14,814 nt of DNA from Streptomyces sp. SCL15-4 (GTDB lineage Bacteria > Actinomycetota > Actinomycetes > Streptomycetales > Streptomycetaceae). Below the pieces are notes generated by a model that did no database searches, was not told the origin of the DNA, and saw nothing but the letters and a program-made list of their open reading frames with translations. Positions 1-6,639 of the stretch are shown here, one piece after another. The translations under genes were made by a program, and so were the position numbers. The stretch lies in the NCBI RefSeq assembly GCF_033366695.1, contig NZ_JAOBTQ010000002.1:1-14814 (forward strand), given 5' to 3'. Each line of letters starts with the position of its first letter. Position 1 is the first letter of the stretch.

Positions 1-17
1 TGGGAAGGCGTCCCCGA

Positions 18-43
18 GGGGACCGGCGGACGAGCCGGTCCCC
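18..43. terminator. Hairpin at left end (possible terminator)
   Basis: This is a perfect inverted repeat: ggggaccggc (18-27) pairs with gccggtcccc (34-43) around a 6-nt loop. There is no T tract. It lies beyond the 3' end of the leftward gene that stops at 114, so a role in ending leftward transcription is plausible. If the window closes into a circle, it would also face the rightward operon ending at 14758. Confidence 0.5.
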
Positions 44-61
44 GGTGTCCCGGGCATGGGT

Positions 62-94
62 CGGCCCCTGCTCGGGACGATCGAGCAGGGGCCG
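62..94 (-). terminator. Hairpin terminator downstream of the leftward 410-aa gene
   Basis: Perfect 13-bp arms, cggcccctgctcg (62-74) and cgagcaggggccg (82-94), enclose a 7-nt loop. The hairpin starts about 20 bases past the stop codon at 114. It has no T tract, which is common for actinomycete terminators. Nearly the same stem recurs at 1759-1790, downstream of the next leftward gene. Confidence 0.65.
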
Positions 95-113
95 CGGGAA
101 AGTGGGAAGGTGC

Positions 114-1346
114 CTAGTCAGGGGCCGTTTCGGTGGGCTGTCGGTCCCACAGATGGACCGTGGCGCCGGTCCGGAGCGGCGCCCCCTCGGGGCCCTTCAC
201 GTGGCCGGAGACGATCCGGTCCTCGTGCGTGCATCCGCCCTCGGCGTGCGCGCGGGGGTCCATGCACGTTGACCGGCGGTAGGGGCGTACGGGCCACCGG
301 CAGGACCACTGAGGCTCACGGCGCCCGGTGCTGGCCTGCGCGTCGTCCTGCGCTGCCTGCGGGGTCGGACGGTGCGCGGAGTGGACGCGGACGACGCGGA
401 CGGCGGACGAGCCGGTGACGCCCTGGCGGCGGTCGCGCTTGGCTCCGGCCCGGGCCCGGGGGATCTCGTCGACTTCGGCCCACCGGTTCTTCCCCTGCTG
501 GGCCATGAGCTGCCACGCGGTGTAGAGGACGTGCGCCCACCGGTCGGTGGTGTCCGGCACGGGCGTGTCGAACGGGGCGCCCTCCCGGAGCAACATCTCG
601 TTGTCCCACCCGAGGGGCGGCCCCTGCGCCTCCCGCAGGCCATCGATCATCCCGGCCGTCATCACCATGCCGTCCCGCATGGTCCCGATCACGGTCTCGG
701 GCGGCAGGCCGGAGAACAGTCCCCGAGGGCTGTAGAAGGTGATCCACACCCCCGACCAGTCGGCCGGGACGGTGCCGGCCGATCCGGCGCCCCGGTACAG
801 CCAACGAACCTCGCCCTGATCGAGGGTGACCTCCCTGGGGGTCCACACCGACCAAGAGGCGGCCACGATCGGCGTAGTGATCTGCGCGGAGGCTCCGGGA
901 GTTCCGAAGGGCGTGTTGGCCAGGGCGGCGCCGGCGTCCTCGGTGTATCCGCCGATCGGTTCCCCGAACACGATGAATCCGGACTCCGAGGGGAGGCGGG
1001 AGAGCGTCACCGGCTCGGTGGGCGGGGTGTGCGCTGCGGCCAGGGCGAGCGCGGTCATGTCCGGGGTGGCGTAGTACAGCTCTGCTGTCTCCAGCCGGCG
1101 CCGCTCGCAGGCCGTGAGCAGTAGGGCCCCCACGGACCCTTGGGACGCTCCGATCCCGGGGACCGTGGGAACGATCGTGGAACGGCCCGCGCGCAGTGCC
1201 TCCCGCATCGTGACCTTCGTGGAATCGGCGTCGAGATGTTCGAGCAACTCCGCGCGCCACTCCGGGAGCTGCTGGGGATCGGGCGGGGTCCATCGCATAC
1301 GGGAGTCATCGCTCACGCGGCAGACCATACAAGCGGGGTACGACAC
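114..1346 (-). CDS. Plasmid/phage-type hypothetical protein with Cys/His-rich C-terminus (410 aa)
   Basis: I do not recognise a biochemical function. The start used is GTG at 1346. GTG at 1316 (protein beginning VSDDSRMRW) is an alternative, and neither has a strong ribosome binding site. The protein is soluble, with no signal peptide or membrane segment. Its N-terminal ~270 residues are a mixed alpha/beta region without familiar motifs. The C-terminal ~110 residues contain a basic stretch and then Cys and His spaced as in CRWPVRPYRRSTC followed by GGCTHED, ending in HVKGPEGAPLR and VHLWDR. From memory, this kind of tail (basic strand, WPVR, 'KGPEGAPL', 'VxxWDR') is frequent in actinobacterial plasmid and phage hypotheticals. 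The C/H residues could bind zinc. Its upstream region is the repeat cluster at 1349-1702, so it may be controlled by, or bind, those repeats. That link is inferred only from position. Confidence 0.75.
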   Translation of the reverse strand: MSYPACMVCRVSDDSRMRWTPPDPQQLPEWRAELLEHLDADSTKVTMREALRAGRSTIVPTVPGIGASQGSVGALLLTACERRRLETAELYYATPDMTALALAAAHTPPTEPVTLSRLPSESGFIVFGEPIGGYTEDAGAALANTPFGTPGASAQITTPIVAASWSVWTPREVTLDQGEVRWLYRGAGSAGTVPADWSGVWITFYSPRGLFSGLPPETVIGTMRDGMVMTAGMIDGLREAQGPPLGWDNEMLLREGAPFDTPVPDTTDRWAHVLYTAWQLMAQQGKNRWAEVDEIPRARAGAKRDRRQGVTGSSAVRVVRVHSAHRPTPQAAQDDAQASTGRREPQWSCRWPVRPYRRSTCMDPRAHAEGGCTHEDRIVSGHVKGPEGAPLRTGATVHLWDRQPTETAPD

Positions 1347-1348
1347 CT

Positions 1349-1382
1349 GACGTTTCCGCAGGTCAGGGTGCCATTATGTGGC
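1349..1382 (+). repeat. Iteron copy 1
   Basis: gacgtttccgcaggtcaggg is followed by ccattatgtgg. The cgtttcc to attatgtg spacing is 22 bases, as in the other copies. Nested around it is acctg...caggt. It abuts the start codon of the leftward gene at 1346. Confidence 0.6.
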
Positions 1383-1383
1383 C

Positions 1384-1399
1384 GTATCGGCTCCGATAC
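1384..1399. repeat. 16-bp dyad GTATCGG-CT-CCGATAC
   Basis: Perfect 7-bp arms with a 2-bp centre lie between iteron copies 1 and 2. The half-site CCGATAC also occurs at 1576-1582. Both half-sites recur in a hairpin at 9611-9630, so a common DNA-binding protein is possible. Confidence 0.5.
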
Positions 1400-1436
1400 C
1401 CGAGGGGAACGGGGTTGATACCGCAGGGGAAATGCG

Positions 1437-1475
1437 GACGTTTCCGCAGGTCAGGGCGGCATTACGTGCAGGAAA
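1437..1475 (+). repeat. Iteron copy 2
   Basis: The copy reads gacgtttccgcaggtcaggg followed by cggcattacgtgcaggaaa. It matches copy 1 over the first 20 bases without a mismatch and begins 88 bases after it. Its first half also forms a small hairpin, tgcgga (1433-1438) with tccgca (1443-1448). Confidence 0.6.
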
Positions 1476-1510
1476 GGGCGTGCGGCTCGGATGCTGGGAG
1501 GCGGCCGTTT

Positions 1511-1549
1511 CCCGTTTCCGCAGGTCGCGGCCCCAATACGTGCGGGAAA
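1511..1549 (+). repeat. Iteron copy 3
   Basis: The copy reads cccgtttccgcaggtcgcgg followed by ccccaatacgtgcgggaaa. The core cgtttccgcaggtc is identical to copies 1 and 2 and lies 74 bases after copy 2. The ends form an imperfect dyad (TTTCCGCA with TGCGGGAAA). Confidence 0.6.
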
Positions 1550-1632
1550 GGGGCGCGGTTCCCTGGGGAAACGGGCCGATACCCGTGGGAATCCTTCGGG
1601 GTCTCTTCCCTGGGGGAACCATCTGCGGGTCG

Positions 1633-1646
1633 GTCCCGGCCGGGAC
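1633..1646. repeat. 14-bp perfect palindrome
   Basis: GTCCCGGCCGGGAC is self-complementary. It lies between the iteron cluster and the large palindrome at 1665-1702. It could be a small operator, but GC-rich palindromes of this length also occur by chance in such DNA. Confidence 0.35.
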
Positions 1647-1664
1647 GAGCAGGGCCTCCCCGAG

Positions 1665-1702
1665 GGGCCGCCGTACGTCAACCTGTTGACGTACGGCGGC
1701 CC
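1665..1702. repeat. 38-bp near-perfect palindrome (18-bp arms, 2-bp centre)
   Basis: Arms at 1665-1682 and 1685-1702 are exact reverse complements separated by CT. The core half-site is gttgacgtac. A partial third copy, tgacgtac, follows at 1707-1714. The tiny centre argues against a normal transcription-terminator loop. A protein-binding dyad, a recombination or resolution site, or a cruciform used at an origin fits better. Confidence 0.6.
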
Positions 1703-1758
1703 GTGATGACGTACCGGGCTACCGCGGCCGGGACCGAGGGCGCCCTCGGGGACGAGTG

Positions 1759-1790
1759 GGCCCCTGCTCTCGGGGGAGTGAGCAGGGGCC
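1759..1790 (-). terminator. Hairpin, copy of the terminator at 62-94
   Basis: ggcccctgctc (1759-1769) pairs with gagcaggggcc (1780-1790), leaving a 10-nt loop. It lies downstream of the leftward zinc-ribbon gene that stops at 1973. The stem and the following gcggg are shared with the hairpin at 62-94 while the loops differ, which suggests a duplicated terminator. Confidence 0.5.
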
Positions 1791-1972
1791 GCGGGGGTGC
1801 CGGAGACGCTACTCCGGCCGGTGCCGGTCGGCCGTGACAACGCGCTGTTTTCGCGGACGACCCGCGGTCGTTCCCGGTTTGCTGGTTGCTGGCGCGGTGC
1901 CGTTCCTGCGTGTGCGCACACGCGGTATTTCCGGTGCGCGTGCTGGTCTGGCGCGGTGCGCGGAAAACTCGA
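1791..1972. other. Gene-free stretch with one 16-bp palindrome
   Basis: No convincing reading frame with a ribosome binding site is seen on either strand. The only clear element is a perfect palindrome, GCGTGTGCGCACACGC, at 1908-1923. Together with 1347-1790, the gene-free interval is about 625 bases, the longest in the window. Confidence 0.45.
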
Positions 1973-2959
1973 CTACCGGAGCGGGTAAATCGTCGCAGTG
2001 ATGTACTGCGCGCGGTCCGCGGTCGCGGCCAGGGGACGAGCGTGCGCAGGGCAGGCGTAGGCGTCGACTTCGGTCACGTCCCGCCGGAAACGCACGGCGT
2101 GCGTCGCCGTGCCCGGGCACCGTTGCCGCTCGCTCGTCTGCCCGGTGTCCAGTGCTTCGCAGCGTCCCGGCGGCTGGTTGTACCAGACGAGCAGGGAGGT
2201 ACCGAGGGACCGGACGATCTGGCCCACGGTGTCCCGCCGCCGTTGCTCGCGCTCCGGGAGCGTCTGGGGGTCGATCGGCTGCACGGCGGCCCCGGCCGCG
2301 GCGGTCGGCGGGCTCGGCAGCACTGCCGGCGGATTGGGGACGAGCGGACGAGCAGGGCGGGGAGCAGCTGCTCGACGCGCGGGCGCGGGCATGGCGGCGG
2401 GCCGTCCCCCGAGGGCGGCCAGAAGGCCGGCCAGTCCGCCGCGGGCACTGCCGGGCGGGAGTGCCCGGGTGAGTTCGTCGCGGCCCCCGTTGCGCATCCA
2501 TGCGGCCAGGGAGGGGCGCTCCGGCTCGTCCGGCTCCGGCTCGTCGTCGGGGTCGTCGTCCGGCTCCCACACGGGCGCAGGGCGCACCCTGGCGGCTCGG
2601 GGAGGGGGCGGCGGCGGGAGGTAGCCCTCGGGGGACGGGCCGGTGTTCCCGGGGGTCCGGTAGGGCACGCGCTGCCCGGTCCCGCAGTCAGGGCACCGGA
2701 CGGTCATCCGGTCCCGGGCCCGGGACTGCCACGTGTGGCCGCAGCGGCACTCCACCCACACGGCGGGCCGGGAGGCGACGCTCACGGCCCGGGAGGCGGC
2801 CCCGGACAGTTCCGGGGTCACCGGCCCTTCCCACTCCTGTTCCACCCGCACGTGCCGGGACGTCCGGCAGTGAGGGCAACGGGTGTTCCCGCCGCGGACG
2901 GTGGTCCGGTACGGCTCTGCACATGAGCGGCACACGATTTGCACGGGGACGGTTCGCAC
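1973..2959 (-). CDS. Double zinc-ribbon protein with proline-rich linker (328 aa)
   Basis: The start is GTG at 2959, preceded on the minus strand by aaggggggaac, a good ribosome binding site. The first ~90 residues hold two zinc-ribbon units: CRSC with CPHC about 18 residues later, and CRCGHTW with CPDC. A proline/acidic linker (PPPPPPPR, then DDDPDDEPEPDEPE) follows at roughly residues 115-145, then an Ala/Pro-rich segment. The C-terminal ~90 residues carry further Cys/His (RCEALD, RCPG, ACPAHAR). No enzyme motif is visible. A role in nucleic-acid or protein binding is likely from the ribbons, but the partner is unknown. It lies between the candidate origin region and the regulator gene on the same strand, with a terminator separating it from that regulator. 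Confidence 0.75.
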   Translation of the reverse strand: MRTVPVQIVCRSCAEPYRTTVRGGNTRCPHCRTSRHVRVEQEWEGPVTPELSGAASRAVSVASRPAVWVECRCGHTWQSRARDRMTVRCPDCGTGQRVPYRTPGNTGPSPEGYLPPPPPPRAARVRPAPVWEPDDDPDDEPEPDEPERPSLAAWMRNGGRDELTRALPPGSARGGLAGLLAALGGRPAAMPAPARRAAAPRPARPLVPNPPAVLPSPPTAAAGAAVQPIDPQTLPEREQRRRDTVGQIVRSLGTSLLVWYNQPPGRCEALDTGQTSERQRCPGTATHAVRFRRDVTEVDAYACPAHARPLAATADRAQYITATIYPLR

Positions 2960-3038
2960 GTTCCCCCCTTCCTGCTGGTTCCTGGCGCGGTCTCACTTCC
3001 GATGGTCGCACGCGGCACTGACGAAAGATTGGGAAAGG

Positions 3039-3075
3039 CGAACGGCCCCGGTCCGGTTGGACCGAGGGCCGTTCG
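3039..3075 (-). terminator. Strong terminator after the GntR-family gene
   Basis: cgaacggcccc with ggtcc (3039-3054) pairs with ggaccg...gggccgttcg (3059-3075) through a ggtt loop. The stem is about 16 bp with one bulged A at 3065. It lies about 40 bases downstream of the leftward regulator's stop at 3114 and before the next leftward gene starts at 2959. Confidence 0.75.
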
Positions 3076-3113
3076 GGGCGGAGGGGTTGACCAAGAGGCG
3101 TTCCGGGTCACGG

Positions 3114-3833
3114 TCAGCTCAGGGGCGTTGACCACTTCAACACCGTGGACCCGTGGCAGACCTTCACCGCAACTTCGACGATCCGGCCGTCCGTGAGGAA
3201 CACCGTTCGCACCACCTGCGTCACGATCACGGACCCGGTGAGGCCTAGAGCCTCTTTCTCCGGCTCCGTGGCGTGCCGGGAGGTCACCTCTTCCAACACC
3301 CGGTCCTGACCGACTCCGAGGCGTTCGGCGGCCAGCTCCCGGGAGGCTCCGGTCGAAACGGGCTGGGTCAGTTCGGGGGTGGCTTCCACCACGAACGCCG
3401 CGTAGTACGACGACGACAGGTGGACGGGCGCCCCGTCCCGGCTCACGATCCGGCGCCGGACGTGCACGGGCGTGCCCGGCTCGACTTCCAGCCGTGCGGC
3501 AACGGTCTCGTCTGCACCGACCGTGCCGACTTCCAGAATCCGGGAGGTCTCCCCGCTGGCGAGTGCCCGGCCGGTGGCCGCGTGGTTACGGACCCGGGCC
3601 GCGATGTTGTCGCTCGCCGGCCGCGCGACCACGGTGCCCGTGCCGGTGCTGGCGCGCGTCAGTCCTTCTGCCTTGAGCACCTTGTATGCCCTGCTCGCGG
3701 TCGCGCTGGACACGTGCCAGGTCTCCATCACTTCCCGGATCGGCGGCATCCGGTCCCCGGGGTTCATCGCCCCGCTACGGATCAGGCCGCGGAAGTGCTC
3801 CGCAATGTCCGCGTACCCGGTGTTCCCTGCCAT
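3114..3833 (-). CDS. GntR-family transcriptional regulator with UTRA domain (KorSA-like)
   Basis: The protein has 239 residues, the usual size for GntR/HutC-type repressors. Residues ~5-70 form the winged helix-turn-helix: YADIAEHFRGLIRSG, then GDRMPPIREVMETWHVS, ATASRAYKVLKAEGL and the wing STGTGTVV. Residues ~90-235 match a UTRA-type effector domain (VHVRRRIVSRDGAPVHLSSSY, then a C-terminal VFLTDGRIVEV). The ATG at 3833 is preceded by aaagggtgag. It is divergent from the transfer genes across a 127-bp region, the classical arrangement in which KorSA-type repressors of Streptomyces elements control themselves and tra. That control is inferred from family and position; the ligand is unknown. 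Confidence 0.9.
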   Translation of the reverse strand: MAGNTGYADIAEHFRGLIRSGAMNPGDRMPPIREVMETWHVSSATASRAYKVLKAEGLTRASTGTGTVVARPASDNIAARVRNHAATGRALASGETSRILEVGTVGADETVAARLEVEPGTPVHVRRRIVSRDGAPVHLSSSYYAAFVVEATPELTQPVSTGASRELAAERLGVGQDRVLEEVTSRHATEPEKEALGLTGSVIVTQVVRTVFLTDGRIVEVAVKVCHGSTVLKWSTPLS

Positions 3834-3960
3834 GCTCTCACCCTTTCGGCATCGAGTGTCCTACCGTGTCTTGCCTTGCTCTACGTCATGTTCTACATTG
3901 CCTGACAGAGCGCAGCAATACAACGGAAGCACATCACTGCCACGGATCGGAGAGCAGCCG
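3834..3960 (+). promoter_or_regulatory. Divergent promoter/operator region for the transfer operon
   Basis: A plausible sigma-70-type promoter reading right is TTGCCT (3871-3876), a 17-bp spacer and TACATT (3894-3899), ending about 60 bases before the GTG at 3961. The pentamer TCTAC is repeated with a 12-bp step (3880-3884 and 3892-3896) and overlaps this promoter. It is therefore a candidate operator for the adjacent GntR regulator. The leftward promoter for the regulator must also lie here, but I could not place it with confidence. Confidence 0.5.
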
Positions 3961-4497
3961 GTGAGCACACCGACCAACGCCGCCAGCAGCGGCAAGACGA
4001 TGAACGACTCGGCGAAGTTCGGGGCGTCCTTCGCTCCCTCCTTCACGCTGAACCTCTCGCAGAGCAAGACCAACAACAACGGCGGCGGCGGGGGTGCCGG
4101 CGGCGGCGCGGTCCCCGCACAGGGCGGCCGGGGCGGTCACCCGGAGAGCCTGCTCCCGCCGCCGGAGTTCACCTCCCCCGCGGACGTGCGCAACTACTGC
4201 AACCACCTGCGGGCCGTCATGGTGACGCTCAGCTTCGAAGTGGCCATGGGCGCGGAGATCCTCAAGGGCGTGCTCGGCACGGTCCCGGACCCCGAGGGCC
4301 GTATCGGCGGCTCGAAGGCCCGCGCGTGGCGCGTCTCCCGGAAGCTCGCGAAGTCCGCGGACGCGGCCGCCGCCGCCGCGAAGAACGCCGCCGCCACGTA
4401 CGCCGCTTTCCAGCAGGCGTACGAGGAGGAGATCAACCGAGTCAAGCACCGTGCGCGGCGCCCCCAGGGTCCGCGCATGGACTGGGCGCAGCAGTAA
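3961..4497 (+). CDS. Small transfer-associated protein upstream of traB (178 aa)
   Basis: The chosen start is GTG at 3961, preceded by cggagag at good spacing. The reading frame stays open far upstream, but it runs antisense through the regulator gene and lacks a ribosome site there. The N-terminal ~65 residues are low complexity: Ser/Asn-rich, then a glycine run (NNNGGGGGAGGG). The rest is predicted helical and amphipathic (RNYCNHLRAVMVTLSFEVAM, then an Ala/Lys-rich stretch ending YEEEINRVKHRARR). I see no signal peptide. Proteins of this size and layout often precede the FtsK-type transfer gene in Streptomyces plasmids and integrative elements. The 13-base gap to traB suggests co-transcription. 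An accessory role in TraB-dependent transfer is likely, but no mechanism can be read from the sequence. Confidence 0.8.
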   Translation: MSTPTNAASSGKTMNDSAKFGASFAPSFTLNLSQSKTNNNGGGGGAGGGAVPAQGGRGGHPESLLPPPEFTSPADVRNYCNHLRAVMVTLSFEVAMGAEILKGVLGTVPDPEGRIGGSKARAWRVSRKLAKSADAAAAAAKNAAATYAAFQQAYEEEINRVKHRARRPQGPRMDWAQQ

Positions 4498-4510
4498 AGG
4501 GGTCAGGGCC

Positions 4511-6517
4511 ATGGGTGAGAAGGACATCGAGCAGCAGCACGAAGAACAGCTCAAGGGCGCGTCCAAGCCGTCCGCGGTCGGCGCCTACCTCCTGCACCGT
4601 GCCAAGCCGCATCTGCCGCCGTGGATCGGCACGGCCGGTGTCGGTCTGGCGGGGTCCGGCGCACATCTGATGTGGGCGGACTCGGCATGGGCCGGGGTCG
4701 GCCTGACCCTCTCGTCCGTGGCCCTGACCGCGGCCACGTGGTGGGCGGGCCGCGGGACGAGCGCGCAGCGTCGGCTGCACTCCGCGATCACGGTTGCGGC
4801 CGGGTCGCTCTGGTTCACCGGGGCGGCCCTGTCCGGGCCGCTCGCGGGCCCGCTCCCGGACCTGTACCTGATGGGCGGAGCCGTGACGGCCCTGTCGTGG
4901 AACGTGCGCATGGTCATGCGCCGCAACCCCGACGCGGTCACCACGGGCGAGTCCTCGGACAAGGGCCTGCTGGAGAAGGTGGGTCTGGCCCGTACGAAGC
5001 TGGGCGCGGTCAAGGTCGAACCGAACAAGGTCACCGCGCCCTACGCGCTCCCGGCGGGGGAGGCCACCAACGACGACGTGTCGCGGAGCCTGCCGCGTAT
5101 CGCGTCCGCGCTGGACGTGCCGACCACGGCCGTGCGCTACCGGCCCGACCCCGAGTCGGCGCGCAAGGGCGAGTTGGTCATCGTCCCGAACGACATGCTG
5201 AAAGAGATCATCTGGTACCCCGGGCCGTCGGCTCCGGGCGGCTCGGTCGCGGAGCCGCTCGTCATCGGGGTGTACGACGACGGCCGGGAGCTGCGCCTCA
5301 CGCTCCCCCAGGCGATCCATCTGCTCGTCATGGGCGTGACCGGCTCCGGCAAGACCGAGGCGGCCATGGACGTCATGGTGGAGATCCTGACCCGCCGGGA
5401 CGTCGTGGTGTGGCTGTCCGACCCGAAGCGCGGCCAGGACCTCGGGGAGGCGTTCGGCGCGTGCGACTGGGTCGTCACGACGCAGGACGGCGCCGCCGTG
5501 ATGATCGAAGCGTTCAAGGCCGTGATTCCGGCCCGTCAGCTCTGGCTGGGCCAGCACGGCTACCGGTCGTGGGAGCCTGCCGCCGCGGTCCGCCAGGACG
5601 ACCCCGCGCACACCTGCCGCGAGGACGGCGCGGCGTGCGGGTGCCCCGGCATGGCCTACCTGGTCGGCTGGTTCGAGGAGGCGGCCAACACGCTGCGGGC
5701 CGTGGACGACGACGCGTTCACCGGCATCGCGCAGGAAGCGAGGAGCGCCGGCGCCTCCCTGGTCGTCTCGATGCAGCGCGCGTCCGGCTACCAGATCAGC
5801 ACCGACACCCGCGCGTCCCTGCCGTCCGCGCTCTGCCTCGGGGTGGACGAGCGGGACGCCGGTTTCGCCCTCCCCTCCGATGTGTTGGAGGCGGGCGCCA
5901 ACCCGGGCGCCTGGGGGAACAAGCGGCCCGGCTACTGCTACCTGGTCAGCGCGGGCGTGGACGAGGAACTGTGGTCCACCCCCTCCCGGACGTTCCGCAA
6001 CGACCCCGTAGCGCTGGAGTGGGCGGTTCGGGAGTTCGCCGCGGTGCGGATGCCGGTGGACGACGTGACCGCCACGGCGGCGGCCTCGGTCGCCGGACAG
6101 CTCTACACCGACCGCCAGAGCCCGGCCGCGGGCACCGCCACCGAGGGCGGCCCGCAGCGTGCCGCCAGGACGGAAGACAACGACGTGACGACCGACACCG
6201 AACCGCTGGTTGACCCCGAGGACGAGGGAATCGACCCCGAGGCCGAACTCCCCGAGGCGAGCGACGCACCGATGTTCGGCGCCCCGGCCGGGGACGAGCC
6301 GCACGACCCGCGGGAGGCCATCGAGGACATCCTCCGGGAGTTCGAGCAGGCGGGCCGCATGGTCGTCCAGACGAAGGACTTCATGGAGCACTGTGACCGG
6401 CACGGCCGGTCCCGGGCGTGGGTCTCCGGACAGCTCGGACGCCTCGGCCGGGAGGGGCGGCTCGTCCCCACGGGAGGCCACAAATACCGGATCGTCCCGG
6501 CCCTGACGTCAGCCTGA
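4511..6517 (+). CDS. traB: FtsK/SpoIIIE-type conjugative DNA translocase (TraB)
   Basis: The protein has 668 residues from the ATG at 4511 (upstream taaagggg). It is inferred to be the hexameric ATPase that moves double-stranded plasmid DNA between mycelial cells. Residues ~35-135 contain three or four hydrophobic membrane segments (WIGTAGVGLAGSGAHLMW, GVGLTLSSVALTAATWW, then a third and fourth stretch). The motor domain has Walker A GVTGSGKT at residues 275-282, followed by VVVWLSDPKRGQDLGEAF. The Walker B position reads AYLVGWFEEAA (~382-392), with E389-E390 but no aspartate. Between them is a Cys-rich insert (HTCREDGAACGCPG). The last ~70 residues form a winged-helix domain (from EAIEDILREFEQAGRM onward), which in Streptomyces TraB proteins binds short repeats of the clt locus. 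The stop overlaps a GACAC-rich repeat array that could be that locus. Expression is probably repressed by the divergent GntR protein. Confidence 0.92.
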   Translation: MGEKDIEQQHEEQLKGASKPSAVGAYLLHRAKPHLPPWIGTAGVGLAGSGAHLMWADSAWAGVGLTLSSVALTAATWWAGRGTSAQRRLHSAITVAAGSLWFTGAALSGPLAGPLPDLYLMGGAVTALSWNVRMVMRRNPDAVTTGESSDKGLLEKVGLARTKLGAVKVEPNKVTAPYALPAGEATNDDVSRSLPRIASALDVPTTAVRYRPDPESARKGELVIVPNDMLKEIIWYPGPSAPGGSVAEPLVIGVYDDGRELRLTLPQAIHLLVMGVTGSGKTEAAMDVMVEILTRRDVVVWLSDPKRGQDLGEAFGACDWVVTTQDGAAVMIEAFKAVIPARQLWLGQHGYRSWEPAAAVRQDDPAHTCREDGAACGCPGMAYLVGWFEEAANTLRAVDDDAFTGIAQEARSAGASLVVSMQRASGYQISTDTRASLPSALCLGVDERDAGFALPSDVLEAGANPGAWGNKRPGYCYLVSAGVDEELWSTPSRTFRNDPVALEWAVREFAAVRMPVDDVTATAAASVAGQLYTDRQSPAAGTATEGGPQRAARTEDNDVTTDTEPLVDPEDEGIDPEAELPEASDAPMFGAPAGDEPHDPREAIEDILREFEQAGRMVVQTKDFMEHCDRHGRSRAWVSGQLGRLGREGRLVPTGGHKYRIVPALTSA

Positions 6518-6623
6518 CGGCCTGACACCTGACACCTAATCCCCAGGTAGACGCGGTGTCAGAGCGGCAGACACCCGCTCTGACACCGCCTGACACCGGG
6601 CCCTGACAGCGGGCCCTGACACC
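6515..6623. repeat. GACAC repeat array with 15-bp-arm dyad; candidate clt/TraB recognition locus
   Basis: TGACACC occurs at 6523-6529, 6530-6536, 6581-6587, 6591-6597 and 6617-6623. A variant, TGACAGC, lies at 6604-6610, and an inverted GGTGTCA at 6555-6561. The arms 6553-6567 and 6575-6589 are a perfect 15-bp inverted repeat around cagacac. gggccctgaca is also directly repeated (6598-6608, 6611-6621). The array begins at the traB stop codon and ends just before the next gene's ribosome binding site. Streptomyces clt loci are described as short direct repeats with inverted repeats next to traB, which fits. Alternatives are an operator or an attenuator. Confidence 0.6.
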
Positions 6624-6639
6624 CACGAAGGAGCACCCC

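Larger units (their letters stand above)
1349..1620. repeat. Iteron-like repeat cluster; candidate replication origin or control region
   Basis: This non-coding region carries three copies of a composite element: cgtttccgcaggtc followed exactly 22 bases later by a(a/t)ta(c/t)gtg. The copies begin at 1351, 1439 and 1513. Copies 2 and 3 end in tgc(a/g)ggaaa, giving each a loose TTTCCGCA...TGCNGGAAA dyad. A second repeat, gatacc(c)g(n)ggggaa, occurs at 1395-1410, 1417-1432 and 1578-1593. Shorter dyads ttccctgggg(g)aa lie at 1559-1570 and 1607-1619. Multiple direct repeats plus dyads in a gene-free interval are typical of plasmid origins or of operators of an autoregulated gene. The cluster sits directly upstream of the leftward gene starting at 1346. 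Confidence 0.6.

Noticed and set aside
1..94. Typical Streptomyces telomere
   Set aside because: Only two hairpins, both explained as terminators. The start does not resemble the usual packed palindrome series.
1349..1549. CRISPR array
   Set aside because: Only three copies with unequal spacing (88 and 74 bases), imperfect outside the core, and no cas gene in the window.
1686..1714. Promoter with TTGACG as -35 box in the right arm of the 38-bp palindrome
   Set aside because: No acceptable -10 hexamer at 16-19 bases, and no rightward gene follows.
1376..1921. Open frames on both strands across the repeat cluster
   Set aside because: None has a ribosome site or recognisable protein, and they are built from the repeats themselves.
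4442..6481. Long minus-strand open frame (679 codons)
   Set aside because: It is antisense to traB, whose Walker A and winged-helix domains are clear. No family resemblance on the minus strand.
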